From Paracoccus stylophorae (GTDB lineage Bacteria > Pseudomonadota > Alphaproteobacteria > Rhodobacterales > Rhodobacteraceae): a stretch of 64,000 nucleotides of DNA. The DNA is taken from the NCBI RefSeq assembly GCF_028553765.1, contig NZ_CP067134.1:653501-717500 (forward strand), in the 5' to 3' direction. Below are positions 8,914 through 17,982 of the stretch, piece after piece. The translations under genes were made by a program, and so were the position numbers. Each line of letters begins with the position of its first letter. The first letter of the stretch is position 1. The notes beneath the pieces were generated by a model. The model had not been told where the DNA came from. It made no database searches and saw only the letters and a program-made list of their open reading frames with translations.

Positions 8914-9508
8914 CCGGCGCGGCTTTCTGACCCTGTGCAGCGGCGCGGCGGCGTCCGCGCTGATCTGGCGTCCGGGATCGGCGCGGGCGCTGGATGCGGG
9001 TCAGGCCAGCGCGCTGATCCGCACCGCGCTGGCCGAGGTTTACGGGGTCATCAATGCCGGCCATCCACCCGCGCAGATGTATCGCGAGTTCGAGGCGATC
9101 TTTGCCCGCCATGCCGATGTGGACATCATCGCGCGGTCCGCGCTGGGCCCCGCCGCCCGCCAGATCGGGCCGCAGGACTTCGCGGCCTACAAACAGGCGT
9201 TCCAGGGCTATATCGGGCGCAAATACGGAAAACGCTTTCGCGAATTCATCGGTTCGCAGATCGAGGTGACGGGGGCGCGTCCGCTGAAAAGCTTCTACGC
9301 CGTCACATCGGTCGCCTATCTGAACGGTCGCGCCCCGATGGAGGTGGAATGGCACGTCTCGAACAAGTCGGGGCGGGATCTGTTCTTCAACATCATCATC
9401 GAAGGCGTGAACATGCTGGCCAGCGAACGCGCCGAGATGGCGGCGATGCTGGCCCGCCGCAGGGGCGATGTGGCGGCGCTGACCGCCGATCTGCAACGCG
9501 CGGGCTGA
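8855..9508 (+). CDS. mlaC: MlaC-family phospholipid-binding periplasmic protein
   Basis: A periplasmic lipid shuttle partner of MlaA (Ttg2D/MlaC family). A twin-arginine type export signal is visible (NDRRGFLTLCSGAAASALIW), followed by the mature domain with the conserved YKQAFQGYIGRKYGKRF segment and the VEWHV...NIIIEGVNML core. Start choice: TTG at 8855 has GGAGGG eight bases upstream (8841-8846). The ATGs at 8828 (no ribosome site) and 8864 (17 bases from it) fit worse. The gene overlaps the end of mlaA by about 59 bp, implying translational coupling. Confidence 0.83.
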   Translation: MTPMRTPAPTATSSTLTRNDRRGFLTLCSGAAASALIWRPGSARALDAGQASALIRTALAEVYGVINAGHPPAQMYREFEAIFARHADVDIIARSALGPAARQIGPQDFAAYKQAFQGYIGRKYGKRFREFIGSQIEVTGARPLKSFYAVTSVAYLNGRAPMEVEWHVSNKSGRDLFFNIIIEGVNMLASERAEMAAMLARRRGDVAALTADLQRAG

Positions 9509-9552
9509 GGGCGGCGGGGCAGGCGTTTCCGAAGAATGCGGGTCGCGAACAC

Positions 9553-9575
9553 GGGCGGGGTCGTCACCCCCGCCC
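9553..9575. terminator. Bidirectional hairpin terminator between mlaC and pbp1A
   Basis: GGGCGGGG (9553-9560) pairs perfectly with CCCCGCCC (9568-9575) around a 7-base loop. Flanking ACAC/GTGT can extend it past one bulged base. It lies between two convergent genes; there is no strong T-tract on either side. Confidence 0.6.
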
Positions 9576-9588
9576 TGTGTCGTGGCCG

Positions 9589-11892
9589 TCAGTTTCCGCC
9601 CAGAATCCCGTCCAGCGCGCGGCTGAGCGCGTCGTCGGAACTGGCGCTGGTGCTGGCGCCCGGGGTGCGCGGGGCGCCGCCGCCGACCTCGGTCGGGGCG
9701 GTGATGACCTGACCGCCCGATTGCGCCGCGCGCTGCTGGTTGTCGACGCCGTTCATCACCCCGGCCAGCGCCGCGGCCAGCGGGTCGTCGGCCGATCCCG
9801 AGGTCACGACCTTTGGCGTGCCCTGGCCCTGCGACATGATGATGCCGCTGCCGTCGGGCGACACGGTGGACAGCGGCAGGACCGGCAGCCCTTCGTGGAT
9901 CTCGCCCATCACGGCCTGCCAGATCTCGGCCGGCAGGCCGCCGCCGGTGACGCCCTTCAGCGGCGTGTTGTCGTCATAGCCCATCCAGACCCCGGTCACG
10001 TATTGTTCGGTAAAGCCCACGAACCACGCATCGCGATAGCTGCTGGTCGTGCCGGTCTTGCCCGCCGCCGGGCGTTCGCCCAGCTGCGCGCGCGTGCCGG
10101 TGCCCGATCCGATCACCTGCTGCATCATGTAGATCAGCTGGCCGGCCGCGCGCTGGCTGATCACCCGCTCTCCCATGCCGCCGGTCTGGCCCATCAGCGG
10201 CTGGTCGTCGCCCTTGATCCGCAATTCCTGCAAGCCGTAGGGCGCGACCGAGGTGCCGCCGTTGCGGATGCCCGCATAGGCGCCGGTCAGTTCCAGCAGC
10301 GTCGCCTCGGACGCGCCCAGCCCAAGCGAGGGGCTGGTGGTCAGGTTGCTGACGATGCCGAAATCATGGGCCACGCGGCGGACCGCGTCGCGGCCGACCG
10401 ATTCCTGCACGCGGATCGTGGCGGTGTTCAGCGACCGTTTCAGCGCATCGGTCAGCGACACCGGACCGTAATAGCGGCGGGTATAGTTCTTGGGCGACCA
10501 TGACCGCCCGCCGGGCATGCGGATCGTCAGCGGCCCGTCATTGACCGTGTCCGAGGGCGAATGCCCGGCCTCAAGCGCCGCGGCGTAGACGAAGGGCTTG
10601 AAGCTGGACCCGGTCTGGCGCTTGGCTTGGATGGCGCGGTTGAACGCGCCGTTCACCGTCGTGTCGCGCCCGCCGATCATGGCGCGCACCGCGCCGTCGG
10701 CCGACATCACCACCACCGCGACCTGCGCCTTGCTGCCATCCTTGACCTTCTCGTCGAAGATGCGCTTGACCGCGCGTTCGGCCGCGCGCTGGATCTGCTG
10801 GTCGAAGGTGGTCTTGATGGTGACGTCCTCGGTCGTTTCGCTGGTCAGGAAGCCCGGACCGGTCTCCATCACCCAATCCGCGAAATACCCGCCCGCGCGC
10901 GCCGACGCCGCCCTGGACAGGACCGCCGGATGCGCCTCGGCATTGGCCAGTTCGGTGTCGTCCAGATAGCCCTGTTCATGCATCAGCCGCAGGATCACGT
11001 CTGCGCGGTCCTGCGCGCGCTGAAGGTTCGCCGTCGGCGCGTAATAGCTGGGCGCCTTCAGCAGACCGGCCAGCATCGCGGCCTCGGCCGGGGTCACGTC
11101 GGTGGCCGGCTTGTTGAAGTAACGCTGGCTGGCCGCCTCGAACCCGCGCGCGCCGGCGCCCAGATAGGACCGGTTCATATAGATGTTGAGGATGTCGTCC
11201 TTGGAATACTTGGCCTCGAGCGCGAAGGCAAAGGGCACCTCCTTGACCTTGCGCCACAGGCTGCCCACGCGGCAATCGGCCTCGAACTCGGCCTCGTTCT
11301 TCCAGCGGATCGGGTCGAAGGTTTCGCCCAGGCACAGAAGCTTGGCGACCTGCTGGGTGATGGTCGAGCCGCCATTCCCCTCAAGCGGGCCGCGCCCCTC
11401 GGCCAGGTTGATCTTGATCGCGCTGGCGATGCCGCGCGGGCTGAGCCCCAGGTGGCCGTAGAACCGCCGATCCTCGGTCGCGACCACGGCCTCGCGCAGG
11501 ACGGGGGCGATCTTGTCGCTGGTGACGGTGCCAAAGGTCTCGCCGCGCCAGGCAAACACGCGGCCCTCGCGGTCCAGCATGGTGACGCTGCCGCGCGCGC
11601 GGGCGTCGAACAGGTCTTCGGGGTCGGGCAGACCGCTGTAGTAATAGGCCGATGCTGCGCCCACGATCAGGAACATCACCATCGCCAGCCGCCACAGCGA
11701 GCCCCAGACGATCCGCCAGATCAGGGTGATCGTGCCCACGATCGCGCGCACCACGGCATTGCCGCGCCGCGGCGGGCGCAATTTATGCCGCTTGACGCCG
11801 GGCTTCTTGCCGTCCGGCGGTCTGGAAAAGCTGCGCTTGTCGGCAACGGGGCTGCGGCCCGTGCGCTTCGGGGTGCCGGTGGGTCGTTTCAT
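9589..11892 (-). CDS. mrcA: Penicillin-binding protein 1A (transglycosylase/transpeptidase)
   Basis: A 767-residue class A PBP that polymerises and cross-links peptidoglycan on the periplasmic face. A very basic cytosolic N-terminus (1-60) precedes one membrane anchor (about 62-85). The GT51 glycosyltransferase domain has its catalytic glutamate at E140 in ATEDRRFYGH and the GGSTITQQ motif. The transpeptidase domain has the SSFK nucleophile motif (near 430), an SLN motif and KTGT (near 610). The C-terminal tail is Gly/Ser/Ala-rich. The frame remains open far upstream, but ATG at 11892 is the plausible start because further extension would run antisense through the ammonium transporter gene. 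Confidence 0.94.
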   Translation of the reverse strand: MKRPTGTPKRTGRSPVADKRSFSRPPDGKKPGVKRHKLRPPRRGNAVVRAIVGTITLIWRIVWGSLWRLAMVMFLIVGAASAYYYSGLPDPEDLFDARARGSVTMLDREGRVFAWRGETFGTVTSDKIAPVLREAVVATEDRRFYGHLGLSPRGIASAIKINLAEGRGPLEGNGGSTITQQVAKLLCLGETFDPIRWKNEAEFEADCRVGSLWRKVKEVPFAFALEAKYSKDDILNIYMNRSYLGAGARGFEAASQRYFNKPATDVTPAEAAMLAGLLKAPSYYAPTANLQRAQDRADVILRLMHEQGYLDDTELANAEAHPAVLSRAASARAGGYFADWVMETGPGFLTSETTEDVTIKTTFDQQIQRAAERAVKRIFDEKVKDGSKAQVAVVVMSADGAVRAMIGGRDTTVNGAFNRAIQAKRQTGSSFKPFVYAAALEAGHSPSDTVNDGPLTIRMPGGRSWSPKNYTRRYYGPVSLTDALKRSLNTATIRVQESVGRDAVRRVAHDFGIVSNLTTSPSLGLGASEATLLELTGAYAGIRNGGTSVAPYGLQELRIKGDDQPLMGQTGGMGERVISQRAAGQLIYMMQQVIGSGTGTRAQLGERPAAGKTGTTSSYRDAWFVGFTEQYVTGVWMGYDDNTPLKGVTGGGLPAEIWQAVMGEIHEGLPVLPLSTVSPDGSGIIMSQGQGTPKVVTSGSADDPLAAALAGVMNGVDNQQRAAQSGGQVITAPTEVGGGAPRTPGASTSASSDDALSRALDGILGGN

Positions 11893-12228
11893 GCGTAGGG
11901 TGCCTGCGTCTCTGCCCGGCCGATTGTCACGGCCAAATTGCCAGCCAGCATACAGGAAGAATCCGGGTGAGGGAATTGGCCTGACCAATCCGTGATAGCG
12001 GGCCTCGCAGCGACGCAACGCGTCGCCGCCCCGCGCCGCCGATTTCCGCTTTCGCGACCTGCCGCGACAGCGGGCAGGGCGGGCGCCGTCGTGGCGGTCT
12101 TTCGGGCAGATCGCATTTCCGCGCCGCGGCGGGCGGGCCGGCCCTTGTGCAAACGGCGCGGGACCGGGGACCAAGGTGGCAGGAAGCGGCCGGTTTCGGC
12201 GGTCGCTGGACCAGAAGACAGGTGAACG
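11893..12228. other. 336-bp divergent intergenic region (pbp1A / amt)
   Basis: This must hold the promoters of both flanking genes. I could not identify a convincing sigma70 or sigma54 site. A perfect 7-bp inverted repeat, GCGACGC-AAC-GCGTCGC, lies at 12010-12026. An AGGTGA ribosome site precedes the transporter ATG. No small ORF or RNA gene is evident. Confidence 0.5.
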
Positions 12229-13563
12229 ATGACAAGAACGACCCCAGCCCTGATCGCGGCGATGGCTCTGGCGGCATGGCCCGCCATCGCGCAGGATGCC
12301 GCCGCGGCGCCCGACCCCGCCGCCCCGGCCAGCGCCGCCGACATGGCCTATATCTTCAACACGCTGCTGTTTCTGATCGGCGGTTTCCTGGTCATGTGGA
12401 TGGCCGCAGGTTTCGCCATGCTGGAGGCGGGGCTGGTCCGGTCGCGGAACGTGACCACGCAACTGTTCAAGAATGTCGCGCTGTTCGCGATTGCGGGCAT
12501 CATGTACTGGCTGATCGGCTATCACCTGATGTATCCGCCCGACTGGACCGTGCCGGGGCTGATCGGCCAGTTCTTCAGCCCCAGGGCGCTGGATGCGGTG
12601 GGCGCGGGCGCGGCGCGGGACGGCTATTCCGCCGGGTCGGATTTCTTCTTTCAGCTGATGTTCTGCGCCACCACCGCCTCGATCGTGTCGGGCACCCTGG
12701 CCGAGCGGGTGAAGCTGTGGCCGTTCATGATCTTCACCGTGATCCTGACCGGGCTGATCTATCCGGTCGGCGCAAGCTGGCAATGGGGCGGCGGGTTCCT
12801 GTCCGAACTCGGCTTTTCGGATTTCGCCGGCTCGACCCTTGTCCACGCGGCGGGCGGGTTCGCGGCGCTGGCCGGGGCGCTGGTGCTGGGCGCGCGTCAC
12901 GGCAAGTATCGCGCCGACGGCCGCATCCAGCCGATGCCCGGATCGAACCTGGCGCTGGCCACGCTGGGGACATTCATCCTGTGGCTGGGCTGGTTCGGGT
13001 TCAACGGCGCCTCGCAGCTGGCCATCGGATCGGTCGGCGACGCGGCCGATGTCAGCCGGATCTTCGTGAACACGAACATGGCCGCCTGCGCGGGCGTGAT
13101 CGCCGCCATCGCCACCACGCAGCTGCTGTATGGCAAGATCGACCTGACCATGGTGCTGAACGGCGCGCTGGCCGGGCTGGTGTCGATCACGGCGGAACCG
13201 CTGACCCCCTCGATCTTCGCCGCGATCCTGATCGGCGGCGTCGGCGGGGCGGTCGCGGTGGCGGTCGTGCCGCTGCTGGACAGGTTCAGGATCGACGACG
13301 TGGTGGGCGCGATCCCGGTGCATCTGGTCGCCGGTATCTGGGGCACGATCATCGTTCCGGCCACCAACCCCGACACCGCGTTTCTGACGCAGATCGCGGG
13401 CGTGGTCGCCATCGGCGGCTTTGCCTTTCTTGCCAGCCTTGCCGCCTGGCTGATCCTGCGGGCGACCATCGGCATTCGCGTGGATCGCGAGGCCGAGATC
13501 ACCGGGCTGGACATCCGCGAGATGGGGATGGAAGCCTATCCCGATTTCGTTCAGGCCGGATAG
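12229..13563 (+). CDS. amt: Ammonium transporter, Amt family
   Basis: A 444-residue inner-membrane channel for NH3/NH4+ with a cleavable-looking N-terminal hydrophobic segment ending near AWPAIAQ, then about 11 spans. The family motifs FAMLEAGLVRSRN, FCATTASIVSGTLAERV and GGALAGLVSITA-type segments are present. The two pore histidines sit in the expected contexts, STLVHAAGG and IPVHLVAGIWG. Amt genes are often cotranscribed with a PII gene (glnK); none is adjacent here. A strong hairpin follows the stop codon. Confidence 0.95.
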   Translation: MTRTTPALIAAMALAAWPAIAQDAAAAPDPAAPASAADMAYIFNTLLFLIGGFLVMWMAAGFAMLEAGLVRSRNVTTQLFKNVALFAIAGIMYWLIGYHLMYPPDWTVPGLIGQFFSPRALDAVGAGAARDGYSAGSDFFFQLMFCATTASIVSGTLAERVKLWPFMIFTVILTGLIYPVGASWQWGGGFLSELGFSDFAGSTLVHAAGGFAALAGALVLGARHGKYRADGRIQPMPGSNLALATLGTFILWLGWFGFNGASQLAIGSVGDAADVSRIFVNTNMAACAGVIAAIATTQLLYGKIDLTMVLNGALAGLVSITAEPLTPSIFAAILIGGVGGAVAVAVVPLLDRFRIDDVVGAIPVHLVAGIWGTIIVPATNPDTAFLTQIAGVVAIGGFAFLASLAAWLILRATIGIRVDREAEITGLDIREMGMEAYPDFVQAG

Positions 13564-13585
13564 GGCAGGGGTTTGTGCCGCAGAC

Positions 13586-13611
13586 GGGCGGTCCGCGCCG
13601 GCGGGCCGCCC
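13586..13611 (+). terminator. Hairpin downstream of amt
   Basis: GGGCGGTCCGC (13586-13596) pairs with GCGGGCCGCCC (13601-13611), with one G-U wobble and a 4-base loop, 23 bases after the amt stop. The following CTTGCTGG is only weakly T-rich. The next gene is convergent, so it may serve both directions. Confidence 0.5.
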
Positions 13612-13657
13612 TTGCTGGCGCGGGGGTCAGGGCTGCCGCCGCGCCGGGACACGCGCC

Positions 13658-14659
13658 TCAGGCGACGCGGCTGACGACGAAATCGGCCAGATCGGACAGC
13701 ATGTCGCGGATCGGATGATCGGGCAGCGGGTCCAGCGCGGCCTTGGCGCGACCGGCCCAGTCCAGCGCGTCGGCCCGCGCCCCCTGCATCGCGCCGTGAC
13801 GCGCCAGCAGATGCAGCGCGTGTTCCAGATCGCCGTCGCGCTGGTCGCCTTTCTCGATCACCCGGACCCAGAAGGCGCGTTCGTCGTCATCGGCGCGGGC
13901 CACCGCCTTGATCACCGGCAGGGTCAGCTTGCGTTCGCGGAAATCGTCGCCGACATTCTTGCCGATGGTCTGCGTCGCGCCGCCGTAATCCAGAAGGTCG
14001 TCCACGATCTGGAACGCGATGCCCAGCGCGTCGCCGTAATCGTGCAGCGCGGCGATCTGCGCCTCGGGCGCGCCGGCGATCACGCCGCCGACCTCGGTCG
14101 CGGCCGAAAACAGCGCGGCGGTCTTGCCGCGGATGACCTGAAGATAGACATCCTCGTCCGTGCGCAGATCCTGGGCGGCGGTCAGTTGCAGAACCTCGCC
14201 CTCGGCGATGGTGGCGCTGGCGTTCGACAGGATCTCCAGCGTACGCATGTTGCCCGGCTCGACCATCAGCTGAAAGCTGCGGGCGAACAGGTAATCGCCG
14301 ACCAGGACCGAGGATTTGTTGTCCCACAGCAGATTTGCCGTCGGACGCCCGCGCCGCTGCCGGCTTTCGTCCACGACATCGTCATGCAGCAGCGTAGCGG
14401 TGTGGATGAATTCGACCGTGGCGGCCAGATGGACGTGATACGGCCCGTCATATCCCGTCAGCCGGGCCGCCGCCAGCGTCAGCATCGGCCGCAGCCTCTT
14501 GCCGCCGGCCTCGACCAGATGGGCCGTCACCTCGGGGATGCGGGGGGCGTGGCGGCTGGACATGCGCGCCCGGATCAGGTCGTTCACCGCCTGCATTTCC
14601 GAGGCCAGTTCCGCCGACAGCCGATCCAGCGGTTTCTGGACGTTTTCGTTCACACCCAT
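13658..14659 (-). CDS. ispB: Long-chain polyprenyl diphosphate synthase (ubiquinone side chain)
   Basis: A 333-residue trans-prenyltransferase that elongates farnesyl diphosphate with isopentenyl diphosphate to the quinone side chain. Both aspartate-rich motifs are intact: DDVVD after TATLLH and DDLLD after FQIV. The GGKRLRPML substrate-binding motif is near the N-terminus. Chain length cannot be read from sequence with certainty; Paracoccus relatives use ubiquinone-10, so decaprenyl is likely. ATG at 14659 gives the usual family length; the frame continues to 14713. It is divergent from the DUF2007 gene with about 75 bp between. Confidence 0.9.
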   Translation of the reverse strand: MGVNENVQKPLDRLSAELASEMQAVNDLIRARMSSRHAPRIPEVTAHLVEAGGKRLRPMLTLAAARLTGYDGPYHVHLAATVEFIHTATLLHDDVVDESRQRRGRPTANLLWDNKSSVLVGDYLFARSFQLMVEPGNMRTLEILSNASATIAEGEVLQLTAAQDLRTDEDVYLQVIRGKTAALFSAATEVGGVIAGAPEAQIAALHDYGDALGIAFQIVDDLLDYGGATQTIGKNVGDDFRERKLTLPVIKAVARADDDERAFWVRVIEKGDQRDGDLEHALHLLARHGAMQGARADALDWAGRAKAALDPLPDHPIRDMLSDLADFVVSRVA

Positions 14660-14734
14660 GCCCACACCCCTATTTGCGATCCACGGATTGCCACGCCATC
14701 GACAAATTCGCAACCGCCCCTTAACTGTTTGCCC

Positions 14735-14944
14735 ATGAAAGAGCTATTGCGCAGCACCGATCCCGTCCGCCTTTCGCACGCCCTGCACCTGCTTGAGGCC
14801 GAGGGGATCCTTGCGTTCGAACTGGACCAGCACATGAGCGTGCTTGAAGGCTCGATCGGCGTGCTGCCGCGCCGGATCATGGTCGCGGATCGCGATGAAT
14901 TCATGGCGCGCGCGATCCTGCGCGACGCCGGGCTGGATGAGTGA
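14735..14944 (+). CDS. DUF2007-type small protein
   Basis: A 69-residue protein starting MKELLRSTDPVRLSHALHLL. It resembles the DUF2007 (putative signal-transducing) family: an N-terminal ferredoxin-like beta-alpha unit with the pattern of being able to read one partner residue set (EGILAFELDQHMSVLEGSIG) and a C-terminal VADRDEFMARAIL helix. No function is established. It overlaps the methyltransferase gene by 8 bases, so the pair is translationally coupled, an arrangement suggestive of a shared role in RNA or protein modification. Confidence 0.75.
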   Translation: MKELLRSTDPVRLSHALHLLEAEGILAFELDQHMSVLEGSIGVLPRRIMVADRDEFMARAILRDAGLDE

Positions 14945-15695
14945 TCTGCGCGCGGACGGGTTTCTGGACGGACGGCTGCGCATCCTCCAGCCGGCGCGCG
15001 GTTATCGCTCGGGTGCGGATGCGGTGATGCTGGCGGCGGCCTGCCCCGCGCAGCCCGGACAATCGGTTCTGGAACTGGGCTGCGGCGCCGGGGTGGCCAG
15101 CCTGTGTCTGGGATGGCGGGTGCCCGGGCTGGATCTGACCGGGCTGGAACGGCAGCCGGACTACGCCGATCTCGCCCGCCGCAACGCCGCGGCGAACGGC
15201 ATCGGGCTGACGGTGGTGACCGGCGATCTGACGCATCCGCCGGCCGCGCTGCGCGCCCGGTCCTTCGATCACGTGATCGCCAATCCGCCCTATTTCCTGG
15301 GCGGAACGGCGGCGTCCGATCCGGGCCGGGCCGTCGCGCGGCGCGAGGAGACGCCGCTGGCCCACTGGATCGACGCCGGGCTGCGGCGGTTGCGGCCGGG
15401 GGGCGTGCTGACGCTGATCCAGCGGGCCGACCGGCTGGATGCGATGCTGGCCGCGCTGCACGGACGCGCCGGTGCCGCAATCGTCCTGCCCGTCTGCGCG
15501 CGCGCCGGGCGCGAGGCCGGGCGCGTTCTGGTCAAAGCGCGCAAGGGCGCGCGCACGCCGCTGCGCCTGCTGTCGCCGTTCGTCATGCACGCCGACGGTG
15601 CGCACGGGTCCGATGGCGACGATCTGACGCCGCAGGCGCGATCGGTGCTGCGCGACGGGGCGCCGATTGCCGCCCCGGTTGCGAAAGCCCCGTGA
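14937..15695 (+). CDS. TrmN6-like tRNA1(Val) (adenine-N6)-methyltransferase
   Basis: A 252-residue class I SAM-dependent methyltransferase. The SAM-binding motif is VLELGCGAGVASLCL, and the target-base motif NPPYFLGG marks it as an amino-group N6-adenine methyltransferase of the TrmN6/YfiC type. YRSGADAVMLAAA is the conserved segment just before motif I. ATG at 14937 overlaps the end of the upstream DUF2007 gene. Modification of A37 in tRNA1(Val) is inferred from the family; a different RNA substrate is possible. Confidence 0.8.
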   Translation: MSDLRADGFLDGRLRILQPARGYRSGADAVMLAAACPAQPGQSVLELGCGAGVASLCLGWRVPGLDLTGLERQPDYADLARRNAAANGIGLTVVTGDLTHPPAALRARSFDHVIANPPYFLGGTAASDPGRAVARREETPLAHWIDAGLRRLRPGGVLTLIQRADRLDAMLAALHGRAGAAIVLPVCARAGREAGRVLVKARKGARTPLRLLSPFVMHADGAHGSDGDDLTPQARSVLRDGAPIAAPVAKAP

Positions 15696-15754
15696 CAGAA
15701 TCGAAAAGCTGTGCTGCAATCGACCCGTTCGACACAACCACAGAGGAGGACGCG

Positions 15755-15919
15755 ATGTCGGTTACTTCCCATGTCGAGGAGCTGCGCAAGAAGCACCATG
15801 CTCTTTCGGAAGCCGTGGAGAGAGCACAGAAAAGTCCCGGTTCCAGCGATCTTGAGATTTCTGCGATGAAGCGCGAAAAGCTTCGCCTCAAGGAAGAGAT
15901 ATCCCGACTGTCCCATTGA
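15755..15919 (+). CDS. DUF465 (YdcH) family small coiled-coil protein
   Basis: A 54-residue, highly charged helical protein: SHVEELRKKHHALSEAVERA, then a turn at PGSSD, then EISAMKREKLRLKEEISRL. This two-helix pattern is the DUF465/YdcH signature. Function is unknown. AGAGGAGG lies 5-12 bases upstream of the ATG, an unusually strong ribosome site, which suggests high expression. A hairpin terminator follows directly. Confidence 0.8.
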   Translation: MSVTSHVEELRKKHHALSEAVERAQKSPGSSDLEISAMKREKLRLKEEISRLSH

Positions 15920-15943
15920 CCCGTTGAACAGTTTCGACCGATG

Positions 15944-15982
15944 AAAAAGGCCCGCGCATTCCGCGCGGGCCGCTTTCGTTTC
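15944..15982. terminator. Bidirectional rho-independent terminator
   Basis: GGCCCGCGC (15949-15957) pairs with GCGCGGGCC (15963-15971) around ATTCC. A5 precedes the stem and a T-rich stretch (CTTTCGTTTC) follows, so it can terminate the DUF465 gene on the plus strand and phaB on the minus strand. Confidence 0.82.
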
Positions 15983-15993
15983 GGGGGCCTGTC

Positions 15994-16719
15994 TCAGGAG
16001 AAGAACTGGCCGCCATTGGCGCTGATCGTTGATCCGGTGATGAACCCGGCATCGTCCGACGCCAGGAATACCACCACACGGGCGATCTCCTCGGGCTCCC
16101 CCAGCCGGCCGACGGGGATCTGCGGGATGATGCGTTCGTTCAGAACCTTTTCGTCGATGGCGCGCACCATCTCGGTCCCGATATAGCCGGGCGCGATGGC
16201 GTTGACGGTGATGCCCGCCCGCGCGCCTTCCTGCGCCAGCGCGCGGGTAAAGCCGATATCGCCCGCCTTTGCGGCGGAATAGTTCGCCTGCCCGGCCTGA
16301 CCCTTCTGGCCGTTGACCGAGCTGATATTGACCACGCGGCCGAACTTGCGGTCGCGCATCCCGCCCCAGACCGAATGGGTCATGTTGAACAGCCCGGTCA
16401 GGTTGGTGTCGATCACCTCTTTCCACTGCTGCGGCGACATCCTGTGGAACATCGCGTCGCGGGTGATGCCGGCGTTGTTGACAAGCACGGCGACGGGGCC
16501 AAGCTCATCCTCGACCTTGCGGATGCCTTCGGCGCAGGCGTCGTAATCGGCGACCGACCATTTATAGGTCTTGATCCCGGTTTCGTCCGAGAAAGCCTTT
16601 GCGGCCTCGTCATTGCCGGCATAGTTCGCCGCGACCGTATAGCCCGCGTCTTTCAGCGCCTTGGAAATCGCCGCGCCGATGCCGCGCGAACCTCCGGTGA
16701 CCAGTGCAACCTTCGACAT
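15994..16719 (-). CDS. phaB: Acetoacetyl-CoA reductase
   Basis: A 241-residue short-chain dehydrogenase that reduces acetoacetyl-CoA to (R)-3-hydroxybutyryl-CoA with NADPH, the second step of polyhydroxybutyrate synthesis. The Rossmann motif TGGSRGIGAAIS starts at residue 8. The catalytic serine lies in VVNISSVNG and the Tyr-x3-Lys pair in ANYSAAKAG. VNGQKGQAGQANYSAAK is typical of PhaB and separates it from FabG. It lies 90 bp downstream of phaA on the same strand. No PHA synthase gene is in the window. Confidence 0.95.
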   Translation of the reverse strand: MSKVALVTGGSRGIGAAISKALKDAGYTVAANYAGNDEAAKAFSDETGIKTYKWSVADYDACAEGIRKVEDELGPVAVLVNNAGITRDAMFHRMSPQQWKEVIDTNLTGLFNMTHSVWGGMRDRKFGRVVNISSVNGQKGQAGQANYSAAKAGDIGFTRALAQEGARAGITVNAIAPGYIGTEMVRAIDEKVLNERIIPQIPVGRLGEPEEIARVVVFLASDDAGFITGSTISANGGQFFS

Positions 16720-16774
16720 GTCTCCCCCTTTTCGAGATTGAGCGTTCAGGAAATCTTGTTACCGCCGGGATGTG

Positions 16775-16799
16775 CGGCGCGCAAGATCATTGCGCGCCG
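16775..16799. repeat. 10-bp-stem hairpin in the phaA-phaB intergenic gap
   Basis: CGGCGCGCAA (16775-16784) and TTGCGCGCCG (16790-16799) are perfect inverted repeats around GATCA. It sits between the phaA stop and phaB start. Read on the minus strand it is not followed by a T-tract, so it is better viewed as an mRNA-processing or stability hairpin, or as an operator, than as a full terminator. Confidence 0.6.
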
Positions 16800-16809
16800 A
16801 TTTGCCCGT

Positions 16810-17982
16810 TCAGCGTTCGATGCACATCGCGACGCCCATGCCGCCGCCGATGCACAGCGTGGCAAGACCTCTCTTTGCGTCGCGGCGCTTCATCTCGAAC
16901 AGCAGCGTGTTCAGGACGCGGCATCCCGAGGCGCCGATCGGGTGGCCGATGGCGATGGCGCCGCCGTTCACGTTCACGATCGACGGGTCCCAGCCCATGT
17001 CCTTGTTCACGGCGCAGGCCTGCGCGGCAAACGCCTCGTTCGCCTCGACCAGGTCCAGATCGCCGACTTTCCAGCCAGCCTTTTCCAGCGCCTTGCGGCT
17101 GGCCGGGATCGGGCCGGTGCCCATGATCGCCGGATCCAGACCTGCCGTCGCGTACGAGGCGATGCGGCCCAGCGGCGTCAGGCCGCGCCGCGACGCCTCT
17201 TCCTCGGTCATGACCATGACGGCGGCCGCGCCGTCGTTCAGCCCCGAGGCGTTGGCGGCCGTGACCGAGCCGTCCTTGGTAAAGGCGGGCCGCAGCTTCT
17301 GCATCGCGTCCAGCGTTGCGCCGTGGCGGATATATTCGTCCTTGTCGACGACCGTGTCGCCCTTGCGCGACTTGACCGTATAGCCGACGATCTCGTCGTC
17401 GAACCGGCCTTCCTTCTGCGCGGCCTCGGCCTTGTTCTGGCTGGCGACGGCGAATTCATCCTGCTGTTCGCGGCTGATCTGCCATTTCTCGGCCACGTTC
17501 TCGGCCGTCTGGCCCATGTGGTAATTGTTGAAGGCGTCCCACAGGCCGTCACGGATCATCGTGTCGACCATCTTCATGTCGCCCATCTTCTGACCGGAGC
17601 GCAGATAGGCCGCATGGGTGGCCAGCGACATGCTTTCCTGGCCGCCGGCCAGCACGATCTGGGCATCGCCCATCATCACCTGCTGCGCGGCCAGCGCCAC
17701 GGCGCGAAGCCCCGATCCGCAGACCTGGTTGATGTTCCATGCCGCGGCCTCTTGCGGCAGGCCGGCATTGATATGCGCCTGCCGGGCCGGGTTCTGGCCC
17801 TGCGCCGCGGTCAGCACCTGGCCCAGGATCGTTTCGCTGACTTCGGCGGCGTCGACGCCGGCGCGTGCGACCACCTCTTTCAGAACGGCGGCGCCAAGGT
17901 CGTGGGCGGGGACGTTGGCAAACGCCCCGAGGAAACTTCCGACCGGGGTGCGGGCGGCGGAAACGATAACGGCTTTGGACAT
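16810..17982 (-). CDS. phaA: Acetyl-CoA C-acetyltransferase (beta-ketothiolase)
   Basis: A 390-residue biosynthetic thiolase condensing two acetyl-CoA to acetoacetyl-CoA. The nucleophilic cysteine is in [11 protein letters not shown]; the C-terminal histidine is in [14 protein letters not shown] and the second cysteine in [11 protein letters not shown]. The length matches PhaA. It is the upstream gene of the phaA-phaB unit. AAGGAG lies just before the ATG. Confidence 0.95.
   Translation of the reverse strand: MSKAVIVSAARTPVGSFLGAFANVPAHDLGAAVLKEVVARAGVDAAEVSETILGQVLTAAQGQNPARQAHINAGLPQEAAAWNINQVCGSGLRAVALAAQQVMMGDAQIVLAGGQESMSLATHAAYLRSGQKMGDMKMVDTMIRDGLWDAFNNYHMGQTAENVAEKWQISREQQDEFAVASQNKAEAAQKEGRFDDEIVGYTVKSRKGDTVVDKDEYIRHGATLDAMQKLRPAFTKDGSVTAANASGLNDGAAAVMVMTEEEASRRGLTPLGRIASYATAGLDPAIMGTGPIPASRKALEKAGWKVGDLDLVEANEAFAAQACAVNKDMGWDPSIVNVNGGAIAIGHPIGASGCRVLNTLLFEMKRRDAKRGLATLCIGGGMGVAMCIER

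Noticed and set aside
11893..13323. The pbp1A frame stays open ~480 codons upstream of its likely start
   Set aside because: The extension is antisense to the ammonium transporter and lacks any PBP sequence; ATG at 11892 gives the standard basic N-terminus and membrane anchor.
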